Source of the DNA: CAYRPN01 sp964426135
Lineage (GTDB): Bacteria; Planctomycetota; Phycisphaerae; Phycisphaerales; Phycisphaeraceae
NCBI GenBank assembly: GCA_964426135.1
Contig: CAYRPN010000003.1
Span: forward strand, 27,052 to 91,051
DNA: 64,000 nt
Direction: 5' to 3'
The position numbers and the translations under genes were made by a program. Numbering within the stretch: the first letter of the stretch is position 1; the number at the start of each line of letters is the position of its first letter. Shown piece by piece: positions 27,441 through 36,610 of this stretch. The notes below the pieces were generated by a model that had not been told where the DNA came from, ran no database searches, and saw only the letters and a list, made by a program, of their open reading frames with translations.

Positions 27441-28517
27441 TCACCTCGCGTTGGCCACGTCGTATGCATTGATCCGGTCGATCAGTTTTCGCAGCCGACC
27501 GAAGTGATGCTTGGTGTAGACGAAGCGCAGTCGCGGCATCTGCAGGAGTTCGTCCTCCTGCTCCAGCGGACCGCCCTGCTCGATCTTTCCCTCCGCGATC
27601 AATGTCGCGAACTCCACATTCAGCGCGGCGATCTGCGCTTCCTGCAAAGGTCGCTGCATGCGGATCACGAGCAGATCGTTCACGTAACGCTGCGAGTGGT
27701 AATTGCGGTAAAAGTCGCAGACATGCCTGGCCGCGGCGACCGGATCGTCGAAGACGTGGTACAGAGCCAAATCATCCTCGCCGATGAGTCCACCGGCCAG
27801 CAGTTCGTCGCGCACATATTTGTCCCAGTGCTTCCAGTAATCGCCGCCGGGCTGATCGACGAGCACGATCGGCACGGTGGGCGCCTTGCCGGTCTGCACG
27901 AGGGTGAGCGCCTCGAAGCCTTCATCCTGCGTGCCGAAGCCGCCGGGAAAAAGCGCGACGGCGTGCGCCTGCCACATGAACATGAGCTTGCGGGTGAAGA
28001 AGTAGCGGAAGGTGATGAGCTTCGGATCGTTCTTGATGGTGTCGTTGGCGGTGGTTTCAAAAGGCAGCCGGATGGCGACGCCGAAGGACTGCTGCGCTCC
28101 CGCCCCGCCGTGGCCCGCCGCCATGATGCCGCCGCCGGCGCCGGTGATGACCATCCACCCCGCCGCCGCCATGTCTTTGCTGAAGGTGACGGCCGCCTGA
28201 TACTCGGGGTGACTCTCCTTGGTGCGCGCCGAGCCGAAGATGGAAATCTTCCGCACGCTCTCGTACCCGCGGAACACCTTCAGCGCGTAGCGCAGTTCCT
28301 TGACGCTGCGGCTGATCAGCTTCATCTCATGGTCGTCCGCCTTGTCGCGGATGAGCTTGACTGCGGTGTGCATGATCTCCCGCGCGACCGATCCGTGCAG
28401 CGAATCCGGATCGGCGCCGGCCTGGCGAATGACGACATCCATCGCGCTGAACAGCGCGTGATCCTCCGTGCGGATGCGGGTTTCAGGGGCGGGGCCTTCC
28501 TGGCGGGAATGATGCAT
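27441..28517 (-). CDS. LOG family protein (lysine decarboxylase-like Rossmann fold)
   Basis: 358 residues. The core has the signature PGGFGTQDEGFE and GAGGGIMAAGHGGA, typical of LOG / TIGR00730 proteins: nucleoside-5'-monophosphate phosphoribohydrolases in the cytokinin-activating type, often misannotated as lysine decarboxylase. This longer form carries about 80 N-terminal and about 110 C-terminal extra residues, resembling the PpnN-like or large LOG group. ATG at 28517 was chosen; upstream in-frame codons lack family similarity. It likely acts on AMP or similar in the cytosol. Confidence 0.87.
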   Translation of the reverse strand: MHHSRQEGPAPETRIRTEDHALFSAMDVVIRQAGADPDSLHGSVAREIMHTAVKLIRDKADDHEMKLISRSVKELRYALKVFRGYESVRKISIFGSARTKESHPEYQAAVTFSKDMAAAGWMVITGAGGGIMAAGHGGAGAQQSFGVAIRLPFETTANDTIKNDPKLITFRYFFTRKLMFMWQAHAVALFPGGFGTQDEGFEALTLVQTGKAPTVPIVLVDQPGGDYWKHWDKYVRDELLAGGLIGEDDLALYHVFDDPVAAARHVCDFYRNYHSQRYVNDLLVIRMQRPLQEAQIAALNVEFATLIAEGKIEQGGPLEQEDELLQMPRLRFVYTKHHFGRLRKLIDRINAYDVANAR

Positions 28518-28572
28518 GCCTGAGTTACTCCGAAGTCGGTCGAGGTGCTTGAGTGGCGCGTGCGGCGCAGGT

Positions 28573-29193
28573 TCACGCCAGCAGTTCGCCGAGATTGATG
28601 TGCAGGTCGGCAAGGGCGGGCGAGGTCAGCTCATCCGTGGGGCGGTGCAGCGTCACGCACTTGCGATAGGCTCGTCCGCGCGGCTGGCGATGGATGTGGA
28701 CGCTGGCGAACTCCAGATCGACCAGCCACACTTCCCGAATGCCAGCTTGGGCGTAGAGCGGAATCTTCAACTCGCGATCCTTCTTCAGCGAGCTGTCCGC
28801 CACCTCGACCAACAGGACGACATCCTCCGGCCCAGGGTGTGCCGCGCGATAGGATTTGCGCGCCAACAGCGACAGGTCAGGTTCCGGCTGCGAGTGATCG
28901 CCCAGACGCACCGGGTTCTGAACCCGAACGCGAACCAGAGCTCCGACCTGTTCCACGAACAACGACGTCAGGCGATCAACCACTTCGGCGTGAGAGGGTC
29001 CCGGAGGCGGCATGTAGAAAATCTCCCCGTCGAGAAGCTCAAAATCGCCGCGATCCACGTCGAGGATGCCCGCGTCAGACATGCGTTGAAAATCATCCAC
29101 TGAAAACCGATGTCGGGCGATGATCCCCTGCTCGCTGCGATGGCGGCGAGTGCGTCGCGACTGGGTTGGCAATGATGCAATCGTGCGGTGCAT
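28573..29193 (-). CDS. Uma2 family (DUF820) nuclease-like protein
   Basis: 206 residues, the second Uma2 gene in this window. The motifs match the family: QPEPDLSLL, VVLLVEVADSS and the YAQAGIREVWLVDL signature. Start at 29193 (MHRTIASLPTQS). It directly follows the HupE/UreJ-like gene (two bases between), so it is likely cotranscribed with it, though a functional link is not obvious. Its biological role is unknown. Confidence 0.88.
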   Translation of the reverse strand: MHRTIASLPTQSRRTRRHRSEQGIIARHRFSVDDFQRMSDAGILDVDRGDFELLDGEIFYMPPPGPSHAEVVDRLTSLFVEQVGALVRVRVQNPVRLGDHSQPEPDLSLLARKSYRAAHPGPEDVVLLVEVADSSLKKDRELKIPLYAQAGIREVWLVDLEFASVHIHRQPRGRAYRKCVTLHRPTDELTSPALADLHINLGELLA

Positions 29194-29195
29194 GG

Positions 29196-30524
29196 TCAGA
29201 TTATACCTGCGCGCTCCGCCGCCCAGTAAACTCCCACGCACGCAATGGCCAGCGACGCGGGGATCGTGATCGCCGGGCGATACCAGGTTCTGCCGCGGCA
29301 CCAACCCACGGCCAACATCGCGGCGGCGATCACCAGGAGCTGCCCCACTTCGACGCCGACGTTGAAGCCAATCAGCGCGGGGACGAAATGCGCCGGCGGC
29401 AGTTCCTGCTCCATCAGCACCCCGGCGAATCCCAGTCCGTGCAGCAGGCCAAATCCGAAGACCACGGCGGGCCGCCAGGGCTGGAGCTTCGAGGTGAACA
29501 TGTTCTCAACGGCGATGAATGCGATCGATGCGGCGATCAGCGGCTCGACAATTGCCGTCGGCAATCGCACCACATCGTACATCGCCAATGCGAGCGTCAC
29601 CGAGTGCGCGAGCGTGAAGGCAGTGACCTGCCAGAGCAGCGGTTTGAGCGTGGGGCTCAGCAGGAACAGGCCGAGCACAAAGAGAATGTGATCGAGCCCC
29701 TCCGGCACGATGTGCCAGATGCCGATGGCCAGGAAGTTGGCGCCTGTGAATAGCTCCGCTGGCACGCCTCCGGACTCCTCCGCAGATTCCAGTGTTGCGG
29801 CGGACTTTGGCGTGGATTTCGCTGGATCGTCGTTCAAGGCGACATTCTTGTCTTCGTCAACCGGGGCCGTATCGGTCCGCAATGCGGGACCGTCCTTAGC
29901 GACAGGCTTGTTGATGACAGGCTTGCTCGCTGTACCTTTCGCCGCGATCCTGGCTGCGCCGTCGTCGAGGATGATCGGTTTGGTCGGCTTGCCTGCCGGC
30001 GCCATCTCCACGCTGACGCCGCCGCCGTCGCGCGTCACGCTCAGCACCACGACGCCGAGATCAAACGGAAACCGCACCGTGCATCGGCCTGTTCCGCGCG
30101 GCAGCGTTCCCTTGACGGTCACGGGCAGCCGCGCGGTTTCCCATTCCTCGCGCGGGCCGCGATTCATCTGACGCACCTTCGCCACGGGTGGAAACGTCAC
30201 CGATTCGATCATCGCTTCCTTGCCGTCGGCGAGAATGGAAAGCTGCGACTCGTACCAGAGTTGCTTGCGAGCGATTTCGTCCTCCACGTCCTTGTCCGAC
30301 ATGCTCTGCAACAGGCCCGCCAGTTCGTCGGTCATGTGTCCCGGCGGCGTACCCATGATGTAGCAGATCACGTCGCACTGCACCGTGATCTCGAACCGGC
30401 CCGTGGAACGATCCACCTGCATCGCGCCGCTGATCAGCGCAGTGGGATGAGCGACGGCATCGCGCGGAGCATCTACAAGCACGAGAAAGGCCGCGACAAA
30501 AAGTAGTGCGCAGGATCGCCTCAC
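29196..30524 (-). CDS. HupE/UreJ_2 family membrane protein
   Basis: 442 residues. A signal peptide (about 5-26, ending AVAHP) and an extracytoplasmic domain to about 250 precede a C-terminal membrane domain of six or seven helices with HupE/UreJ_2 hallmarks: HIVPEGLDHILFVLGLFLL, FTLAHSVTLALA, FGFGLLHGLGFAG and FNVGVEVGQL. HupE/UreJ proteins are linked to Ni/Co uptake, but this branch is uncharacterised. GTG at 30524 gives a proper signal peptide; the frame also permits TTG at 30572. Confidence 0.85.
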   Translation of the reverse strand: MRRSCALLFVAAFLVLVDAPRDAVAHPTALISGAMQVDRSTGRFEITVQCDVICYIMGTPPGHMTDELAGLLQSMSDKDVEDEIARKQLWYESQLSILADGKEAMIESVTFPPVAKVRQMNRGPREEWETARLPVTVKGTLPRGTGRCTVRFPFDLGVVVLSVTRDGGGVSVEMAPAGKPTKPIILDDGAARIAAKGTASKPVINKPVAKDGPALRTDTAPVDEDKNVALNDDPAKSTPKSAATLESAEESGGVPAELFTGANFLAIGIWHIVPEGLDHILFVLGLFLLSPTLKPLLWQVTAFTLAHSVTLALAMYDVVRLPTAIVEPLIAASIAFIAVENMFTSKLQPWRPAVVFGFGLLHGLGFAGVLMEQELPPAHFVPALIGFNVGVEVGQLLVIAAAMLAVGWCRGRTWYRPAITIPASLAIACVGVYWAAERAGII

Positions 30525-30701
30525 CAATCCATTGTAATGTGAGCCGTCCCAGCAAACACATTCAGTCGCCAACCCGGATCGTGTCGACGGCTTCCGGCAA
30601 AGTAGTCACGGAGCCACGCGGCTACGAAACGCTTCCCAATCGCGCGAGCCGGAATCGCACTGCCGGCCTAACGTCGCCCAGTTCGTACCGGACCCAAGAC
30701 C

Positions 30702-31409
30702 ATGACCACTTCACTCACCGCGATTGTCACCGGCGCCGGCAGCGGCATCGGAAAAGCCACCGCACACTTCCTTTCGCAAGCGGGTTATCGTCTCGCGCTG
30801 GCGGGCCGGGATGACACCAAGCTCCGCGCCGTCGCGGCGGAACTGGCGAGGCCGGACGGCGAAGTGGCTGTTATTCCGACGGATGTCGGCGATCCGGCGG
30901 CGTGCAGAAAGCTGGTGCAGGAAGCGGTCCGGCTGTTCGGCAGGCTCGATGCTCTGGCGAATGTCGCGGGGTTCGCGTCGCTGACGCCCATCGCCCGAAT
31001 CACCGATTCGCAGTGGCTGCGGACGATCGATGTGAACCTGTCCAGCATCGTGCATCTGACGGCTGCCGCGTGGCCTCATTTGCGCGTGCAGGGCGGCGTG
31101 ATCGCGAACGTCTCCTCGATGGCCAGCGTGGATCCGTTTCCGAATTTCGCCATGTACGCCGCCGCGAAAGTGGCGGTGAACATGTTCACGCGCTGCACTG
31201 CCAGCGAGGGCGCGCCGTTGAAGATCAAGGCAGTGAGCATCGCGCCAGGCGCGGTGGAGACACCGATGCTGCGTTCGATGTTCAACGAAAAGATGATCCC
31301 GCCCGGCAAGGCGCTGTCGGCTCAGCAGGTCGCGGAAGTCATCGGTCAATGCATGACGGGGAAACGTGCGTTCACATCCGGTGAAACGATTCTGGTGCCC
31401 AGCCCGTGA
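30702..31409 (+). CDS. Short-chain dehydrogenase/reductase (SDR)
   Basis: 235-residue NAD(P)-dependent oxidoreductase. The cofactor motif TGAGSGIGKATAHF is at 10-23, the NVAG motif at about 87-90, and the catalytic Ser and YAAAK (Tyr/Lys) near 139-158. A complete, classical SDR. It is divergent from the HupE-like gene. The substrate is unknown. Confidence 0.92.
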   Translation: MTTSLTAIVTGAGSGIGKATAHFLSQAGYRLALAGRDDTKLRAVAAELARPDGEVAVIPTDVGDPAACRKLVQEAVRLFGRLDALANVAGFASLTPIARITDSQWLRTIDVNLSSIVHLTAAAWPHLRVQGGVIANVSSMASVDPFPNFAMYAAAKVAVNMFTRCTASEGAPLKIKAVSIAPGAVETPMLRSMFNEKMIPPGKALSAQQVAEVIGQCMTGKRAFTSGETILVPSP

Positions 31410-31437
31410 GAAGTCTCGCCGGGTGGACGCGCGTGCG

Positions 31438-31466
31438 GAGCGGGGCAAGCCCCGTCGCTAAACGGG
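31438..31466. repeat. Short hairpin repeat, family G
   Basis: GCGGGGCAAGCCCCGTCGCT followed by AAACGGG, between the convergent SDR and SGNH-like genes, where it might double as a weak transcription barrier. Confidence 0.65.
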
Positions 31467-31489
31467 GGAGACGATGGTCGACGCGGCGA

Positions 31490-32392
31490 TTACTTGGGTG
31501 CGGGCGTTTCGGATGGCGCTGGCTTGGGCGACGCGGGTTTCACCGGGGTCTTTTCCTTCGCATCTTTTTCCTTCACATCCGATTGCGGCGGCTTCACCTT
31601 CTTGGACTCCTGCACGACTTTCCACGCGATCGCCTGCAAGCTTTTTGCCTCATCCGCCTTGACGCCCTTGTGCAGATCGGTCGGCAGTTGCTCCGGCGAT
31701 TTGTCGTAGAAAAAAGCGTAGAAGACGCACGCCGTCAGATATTCTCCTTGCGGCGAAGCGTATCGCTTGTCCGAAAGATAAAGCGGAATGTCTTTCGCCG
31801 ACGCGCCGGCTTCCTGCCAGGCCCGCCCCACCGGCAGCACCTTGGCGCGGATTGCCGCGGCAACCTCGTCATAGGCTTTTGCAAGCTGTGCGTGGCCATC
31901 GGGCGGATCCTGCGGCGCCCAGGGGCTGAACAGGACCGTCTCCGCGCGACGCTTGCGGATCGAACGATCCAGTTCCCGCGCAAAGCGCGTCGTCGCGCCG
32001 GGGTAGCGCTGAATGACCCGTGAGTCCTCCTGAAGCACCACGTAGTCCCAGCGCTGGCCGCCGATCCTGTTCCAGAACGCGTCGCCCTTGGCGTGGCGCT
32101 CGAGCGTGCTGTTGGCTGAGCCGATGTCCTCGCTGTAGAAGCGCCGCGGCTCCTTCGCCGCCTGTGCCATGCGGGTGACCAGTTGCCCCAGGTGCCCCTT
32201 CTCCGTCAGTTCATCGCCGACAAAGAGCACGCGGATCGGCGTGGTGTCTCGCTTCTCCTTGTCATCGTTTGGCGCATCCGCAGCCGAGGGTTTGCCGGGC
32301 GCCGCCTTGGCGGGTTCCTCCGCAGCGCGCACAGCGCCGCCGGCCATGCACCACAACGCCACCACCATCGACAGCCAGATTCGCGCAGACAT
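31490..32392 (-). CDS. Secreted SGNH/GDSL-like protein
   Basis: 300 residues with a signal peptide (about 1-24). The start of the fold, VLFVGDELTEKG, resembles block I of SGNH hydrolases but with Glu-Leu in place of the catalytic Ser-Leu (GNSLT in DUF4886 relatives). The C-terminal block SPQGEYLTACVFYAFFY fits the family position where a catalytic His usually stands. It may therefore be catalytically inactive. The last 40 residues are Lys/Pro-rich. Preceded by AAGGATGAAGG. Confidence 0.7.
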   Translation of the reverse strand: MSARIWLSMVVALWCMAGGAVRAAEEPAKAAPGKPSAADAPNDDKEKRDTTPIRVLFVGDELTEKGHLGQLVTRMAQAAKEPRRFYSEDIGSANSTLERHAKGDAFWNRIGGQRWDYVVLQEDSRVIQRYPGATTRFARELDRSIRKRRAETVLFSPWAPQDPPDGHAQLAKAYDEVAAAIRAKVLPVGRAWQEAGASAKDIPLYLSDKRYASPQGEYLTACVFYAFFYDKSPEQLPTDLHKGVKADEAKSLQAIAWKVVQESKKVKPPQSDVKEKDAKEKTPVKPASPKPAPSETPAPK

Positions 32393-32442
32393 CCTTCATC
32401 CTTTCAGAAGACGGCGAGCCCGCGTCATTCTAGCACGCCGAC

Positions 32443-33942
32443 TCAGCCCTTCATCGATGAAATGAACTTGATCAGCAGGAGAATGGAGCCATTAAAGGCG
32501 GTGATCAGGCCGGCGTAACCCACCATCTTGCGAGTCTGCTCCGATGCCTTGGCGAGCGGCACGTTGATCAGGGCGCAGGCCTGGAATGCAAGATTGCTCG
32601 TGGCAACGGCGCCGCCGATGACGGCCCGCCGCACCAGGTGCGCCAGCTTGAGTCTGGAGCCGGCATCCCCCGCCGTTGCGGGCTTTTCCGGCTCGGCTGC
32701 GCCGCCCACCGGCGGCACGGCAGCCGTCGATGGCACCGCAACTGATGGAGGAGGCGATGGCTGAATTGGAGCGGTCGGGGGAACGGAAACCACGGCCGCA
32801 GGCACAGGCACAGGCACAGGCTTGGGAGCCTCCGCCGGCGAACTGCTGGCTGCCTGCTCCGCCGCCATCACATCGTGGGCCGTCTCAAAGTCTCCCGACA
32901 CTGCGTGATCGGCGTGGCCCGCCAGGAACTCATCGATCTGGTTGAGCGAGGCAGGACCGGGCGGCGTTGAAGCGGCCGCACTCGTGGGTTCCGCTGCCGA
33001 CGCAACCTCCGCCGGCGATGCGAAGGTAGCCGCCTGGTCGTCGGGCGGATCTGGAAGCTCAGTCTCGACACGTTCGTTGGACGGCGCGTTGACTGCCGAC
33101 GTGGCTGGTTCGCTGCGGGGCGGCAATGGGGAAGAAGCCCCGGGCGTTACGGGCGATGACTTCGCCGTTGGGCCGGGCCGGTCATTCGGGACGCCCCGTG
33201 CGGTCGTCGGCGACACGGCATGGTCGACCTCGTCCTGGGTGTCGTGCAGTTGCTGGCGGATGCCTTCAAGCTCCGCCGTCATCTCGTCGGCTTCCGATTC
33301 ATCCAGCGGTTCGAGTGCGGGTGTCGGCCCGTTGGCGGACAAATCACGAATCCGGTCGCCGACATCCTCCAAGGCGGCCTCAGCAACCGCAATCGCATCC
33401 GCCGCGGATTCGGCGACTTCTTCCGGCGTGGCGAAACACGCCTCCATGTTCATTGCATCCAGATCGTCCGTGTCGGCGCCGGTTGGCGCCGGTGCGGACG
33501 CCTTGCTCGGTGACACAGGAGCTTGGCTGGAATGGGGCAACACTTCGGAGGGCACAACATTCTCCTGGTTGCTCGGGCTGGCCGGTGTATCGTGCCACTT
33601 GGCCGGATCGACGTTGGACTTGCTGGCTTGCGAAGGCGAGGCAACGTGTGGCACAGGCGCTGAAGCCGGTGCATCGGAGACCCGTTGCGGGTCGGAGGTC
33701 TGGCTGGCATGCGAATCGACGGCAGCAGCGTCGGCTGAGTGCTTCTTCACATCGGCTGAGACGCGGGGCGAATCAATCGCTTCGGTGGTTGTGGCGCGAG
33801 CTTCATCGAGAATGGACTGCAATTCGTCCGCCAGCGCATCGCCGGCAAGTTGCGCCTGATCCGGAGTGACGAAGTCACCCAGCAAGTCCTCTTGGTCCTG
33901 GAGTGCCTCGGATTCCGTGGATGTCGACGGCTTGGATGGCAT
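32443..33942 (-). CDS. Low-complexity protein with C-terminal membrane anchor
   Basis: 499 residues, not recognised. A soluble acidic N-terminal part (DQEDLLGDFVTPDQAQLAGD) is followed by long Ala/Pro/Ser/Thr-rich disordered stretches (60-400, including alternating Pro-Val). The C-terminal about 65 residues are ordered and contain one or two hydrophobic segments (GLITAFNGSILLLIKFI). The product is thus tail-anchored with a flexible domain. It follows the vWA gene on the same strand (158-base gap) and may be functionally paired with it. Confidence 0.7.
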   Translation of the reverse strand: MPSKPSTSTESEALQDQEDLLGDFVTPDQAQLAGDALADELQSILDEARATTTEAIDSPRVSADVKKHSADAAAVDSHASQTSDPQRVSDAPASAPVPHVASPSQASKSNVDPAKWHDTPASPSNQENVVPSEVLPHSSQAPVSPSKASAPAPTGADTDDLDAMNMEACFATPEEVAESAADAIAVAEAALEDVGDRIRDLSANGPTPALEPLDESEADEMTAELEGIRQQLHDTQDEVDHAVSPTTARGVPNDRPGPTAKSSPVTPGASSPLPPRSEPATSAVNAPSNERVETELPDPPDDQAATFASPAEVASAAEPTSAAASTPPGPASLNQIDEFLAGHADHAVSGDFETAHDVMAAEQAASSSPAEAPKPVPVPVPAAVVSVPPTAPIQPSPPPSVAVPSTAAVPPVGGAAEPEKPATAGDAGSRLKLAHLVRRAVIGGAVATSNLAFQACALINVPLAKASEQTRKMVGYAGLITAFNGSILLLIKFISSMKG

Positions 33943-34100
33943 GGCTTCCTCTGCCCGGCGCAGACCGACTTCCTCCGCGCAGGAACAAACGCGCTATCGC
34001 GTTTATCGGCACATGCCATGCCGCGATTCAGCATGCCGCTGGTTTTTCGTACGCCCAGCCTCGCTGTGTGAAATCAAGAGGCCTCAGATGGGGACATGAA

Positions 34101-35210
34101 TCATTCGCTGATGCCAAGATCTTCTCCACGGACGAACTTGAACAACCCGCCCGATTGGTCCGCAATGACCTGCAACGTCGGCTTCATCCCCTTCACGTTC
34201 AGGAGCGGATCGGGGTAGAGGAACTGAATCGTGTTGATCTTGGTCTTGTTCTTGTTCGCGGACTTGATCTCCGTCGTGAGCTGCGACTGCGTCAACTCAT
34301 ACCGACCTTGTCCGGTAATGTTGTCCGAGAGCAGGAACATCAGGTCAGGCTTGTACGAAAGCGCCCGCTTGATGGCTTCGACCGGAGCGGTGCCCGCCTG
34401 GCCGCCGGGGGAGACGTTGCCCTCTTCCAGATCGAACCACTTGAAAGCATTGGTGCGGGTCTCACTGGTGACCGGCTTCAGTCCGGGCGGAGGCACCTCG
34501 GCAACTTTGCCCTCGCTGATCCCGAAGAAAATCACGGTGAAGGACTGCTGCTCGCTCAATTCATTGATGGAGCGTTTGAGTTCGTCGATGACGAAGGGCA
34601 GGGTGTCGATGAGCGAGCCGGAAGCATCGATGATGTAGGCGAGTCGCTTGGCGTTGCCGCCCGACCCATAGAAGCCGGCCTTGAACGGGCCGCCGGTGCC
34701 GACATTCGCATTGCCGAACGGGCTGCCTTTGGACTCCGCGCCGCCGGCAACGCCGATCAAGCTGGTGTCCGCTTTCACTTTGCTGGCAATTTTTTCCGCG
34801 GTCTTTTCGCTCTTGGTGACGCTGCGCTTCTGAGCGCTGGCTTTGGTCGGCTGCGTGGTGCTCTTCATCGTCAGCGGTGCGCCGGGCTTTTCGCTCAGAC
34901 GCGCGATGGGAATGATCGGGGCTTCTTCTTCCACCTTCGCCTGGATCGTGGCCCACACCCAGAGAATCGCGATGAGCACCAAGGCTGCGTGTACGAGGAT
35001 CGAAACGCCCCAAGGCACCAGATCGGACACCACCGCGCTGACCGCTTCGCCGCCCTCTTCCTCCTCTTCGTCAACCACCTCCGCATTCGGACCAGCAGCG
35101 CCGGCCGCGCCGGGGGGGCCGGCTTTCTTTGCCGCGGCGGCTGGGCCTTTGGGCTTGGGAGTGGGCATCGAAGAGGCGGAACGAGGTTCGGCGAAATTCA
35201 TCCAGAACAT
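34101..35210 (-). CDS. Membrane-anchored von Willebrand factor A domain protein
   Basis: 369 residues: a cytoplasmic Ala/Gly/Pro-rich then acidic N-terminus (EEEEEGGE), a single membrane helix (about 68-88), a linker rich in Lys/Thr/Ser, and a vWA domain with an intact MIDAS start DASGS (195-199) and MFLLSDN. Probably a metal-dependent protein-binding module outside the membrane, as in many planctomycete surface systems. ATG at 35210 has GGGAG eight bases upstream. Its likely partner is the low-complexity protein downstream. No AAA or TolA-like genes are adjacent. Confidence 0.8.
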   Translation of the reverse strand: MFWMNFAEPRSASSMPTPKPKGPAAAAKKAGPPGAAGAAGPNAEVVDEEEEEGGEAVSAVVSDLVPWGVSILVHAALVLIAILWVWATIQAKVEEEAPIIPIARLSEKPGAPLTMKSTTQPTKASAQKRSVTKSEKTAEKIASKVKADTSLIGVAGGAESKGSPFGNANVGTGGPFKAGFYGSGGNAKRLAYIIDASGSLIDTLPFVIDELKRSINELSEQQSFTVIFFGISEGKVAEVPPPGLKPVTSETRTNAFKWFDLEEGNVSPGGQAGTAPVEAIKRALSYKPDLMFLLSDNITGQGRYELTQSQLTTEIKSANKNKTKINTIQFLYPDPLLNVKGMKPTLQVIADQSGGLFKFVRGEDLGISE

Positions 35211-35392
35211 GCGAAGACTCCCAAGCGAGGATCGCCACATCGGAAACGCGAGGCGACTGCACTTCTTATTCAACCCGATCGGAGGCCAAAAGTCCACTCC
35301 GATCATCCATTTCAACGCACGAAACCGCCCAATGTTCTGTCCTTGTTGCACGATTTCGCCGTTCGCACGGATCGGGGCAAGCTCCGTCGCTA

Positions 35393-35582
35393 TTGACGGT
35401 CACTTTAGAAAAGGCCGCGGTTCGATTCCCCTCCATTTTAGGGAGGGGTTAGGGGAGGGTCGGGCGAACTGCATGATTGTGGCTCCAATCAGGCTGCTGA
35501 CCCGACCCTCCCCCCGCCCCTCCCTAGGAGGGAGGGGAGTCCGAATCCAGCCATCGGCGGCCTTTTCTAAAGTGACCGTCAA
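35393..35582. mobile_element. 190-bp MITE-like element, family E copy 2
   Basis: Same length and about 98 percent identical by eye to 7702-7891, with TTGACGGTCACTTTAG ends and TA on each side (35391-35392, 35583-35584). Removing it restores GTCGCTAAACG, the end of a family G repeat whose other part (GGGGCAAGCTCC) lies at about 35375-35386. The remainder of the 35211-35662 gap shows nothing else. Confidence 0.85.
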
Positions 35583-35662
35583 TAAACGTTGTCGCACCGT
35601 CATCCGCCGATCGTTCATGCCCCATCCATGCCTGCTCCGTCATCTGCTACCATTCCGCCTCC

Positions 35663-36481
35663 ATGAATCGCATCGAACGAATCTTCTCTGACCTCAAATC
35701 GCGCGGCGGCAAGGCGCTGATGCCCTTCATCACCGCCGGCGACCCGGACATCGAAACCACCGCCGCCCTGCTGCCGGCCATCGAGCGCGGCGGCGCCGCC
35801 ATCTGCGAACTGGGCATCCCGTTCTCCGATCCGATCGCCGACGGACCGGTGATCCAGGCGTCGATGACGCATGCCCTGTCCAAAGGCACCCGCCCTCAGC
35901 AGGTGCTGGACATTGTCCGCCGGCAGCGGGCGAACCTGAACATGGGCGTCATCGCGATGGTCAGTTACACCATCGTCTATCGCATCGGCCATCCGCGAAA
36001 AGACTCCGCCGAAAAGTGGGCGTTTCTCAAGGCCGCCAAGGATGCCGGCATCGACGGCTTCATCATTCCCGATGTCACCGTCGAGGAATCCCAGCCGGTC
36101 GTCGAGGCGATGAAGTCGCTCGATCTGACCTGCAGCTTTCTCATTTCGCCTTCGACCTCCGACGAGCGCGCCGAACGCATCGCCCGCGCCTGCACCGGCT
36201 TCGTTTACGTCCTGTCCCGCGCCGGTCTGACGGGTGAGAAGACCGAACTGCCGCCCGACCTGCCCGCCCGCATTCAACGGCTCCGCAACGTGACGAACCT
36301 GCCCATCGCCGTGGGTTTCGGCATTTCCAACCGCCAGCAGGTCGAACAAGTCACTGCCGTCGCCGATGCCGCGATCGTCGGCAGCGCGATTATGCGTCGC
36401 ATCGCGCCGATGCGCGAACGCGGCGGCGATGCCGTGGCGAGCGAAGTGGAACACTTCGTTCGCGAACTGGCCGGCCGTTAG
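35663..36481 (+). CDS. trpA: Tryptophan synthase alpha chain
   Basis: Cleaves indole-3-glycerol phosphate to indole and glyceraldehyde 3-phosphate; indole is channelled to TrpB. 272 residues with catalytic Glu and Asp in CELGIPFSDPIADGPVIQ (about 48-65), GFIIPDV, and the phosphate loop VGFGISNRQQ. No other trp gene is adjacent. The TAG stop is inside the first arm of a palindromic repeat (CGTTAGCCCC), which then fills the gap to the next gene. Confidence 0.96.
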   Translation: MNRIERIFSDLKSRGGKALMPFITAGDPDIETTAALLPAIERGGAAICELGIPFSDPIADGPVIQASMTHALSKGTRPQQVLDIVRRQRANLNMGVIAMVSYTIVYRIGHPRKDSAEKWAFLKAAKDAGIDGFIIPDVTVEESQPVVEAMKSLDLTCSFLISPSTSDERAERIARACTGFVYVLSRAGLTGEKTELPPDLPARIQRLRNVTNLPIAVGFGISNRQQVEQVTAVADAAIVGSAIMRRIAPMRERGGDAVASEVEHFVRELAGR

Positions 36482-36602
36482 CCCCAGGTTCCGCCTGGGG
36501 ACGGTCAACCCTTGATTCTTTCGTGAACCTGCCATCGGATGATCCGTTGTTCGTGTCCTGCAACGTCCTTATCCCACCCCGGGCAGAGCCCGGGGCTAAC
36601 GG
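36477..36602. repeat. Long-range inverted repeat, family L copy 2
   Basis: Left arm CGTTAGCCCCAGGTTCCGCC and right arm GGGCAGAGCCCGGGGCTAAC with about 75 bases between. It starts within the trpA stop and ends eight bases before the HAD start codon, so it makes up the entire intergenic region. Confidence 0.75.
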
Positions 36603-36610
36603 CCCCGACC

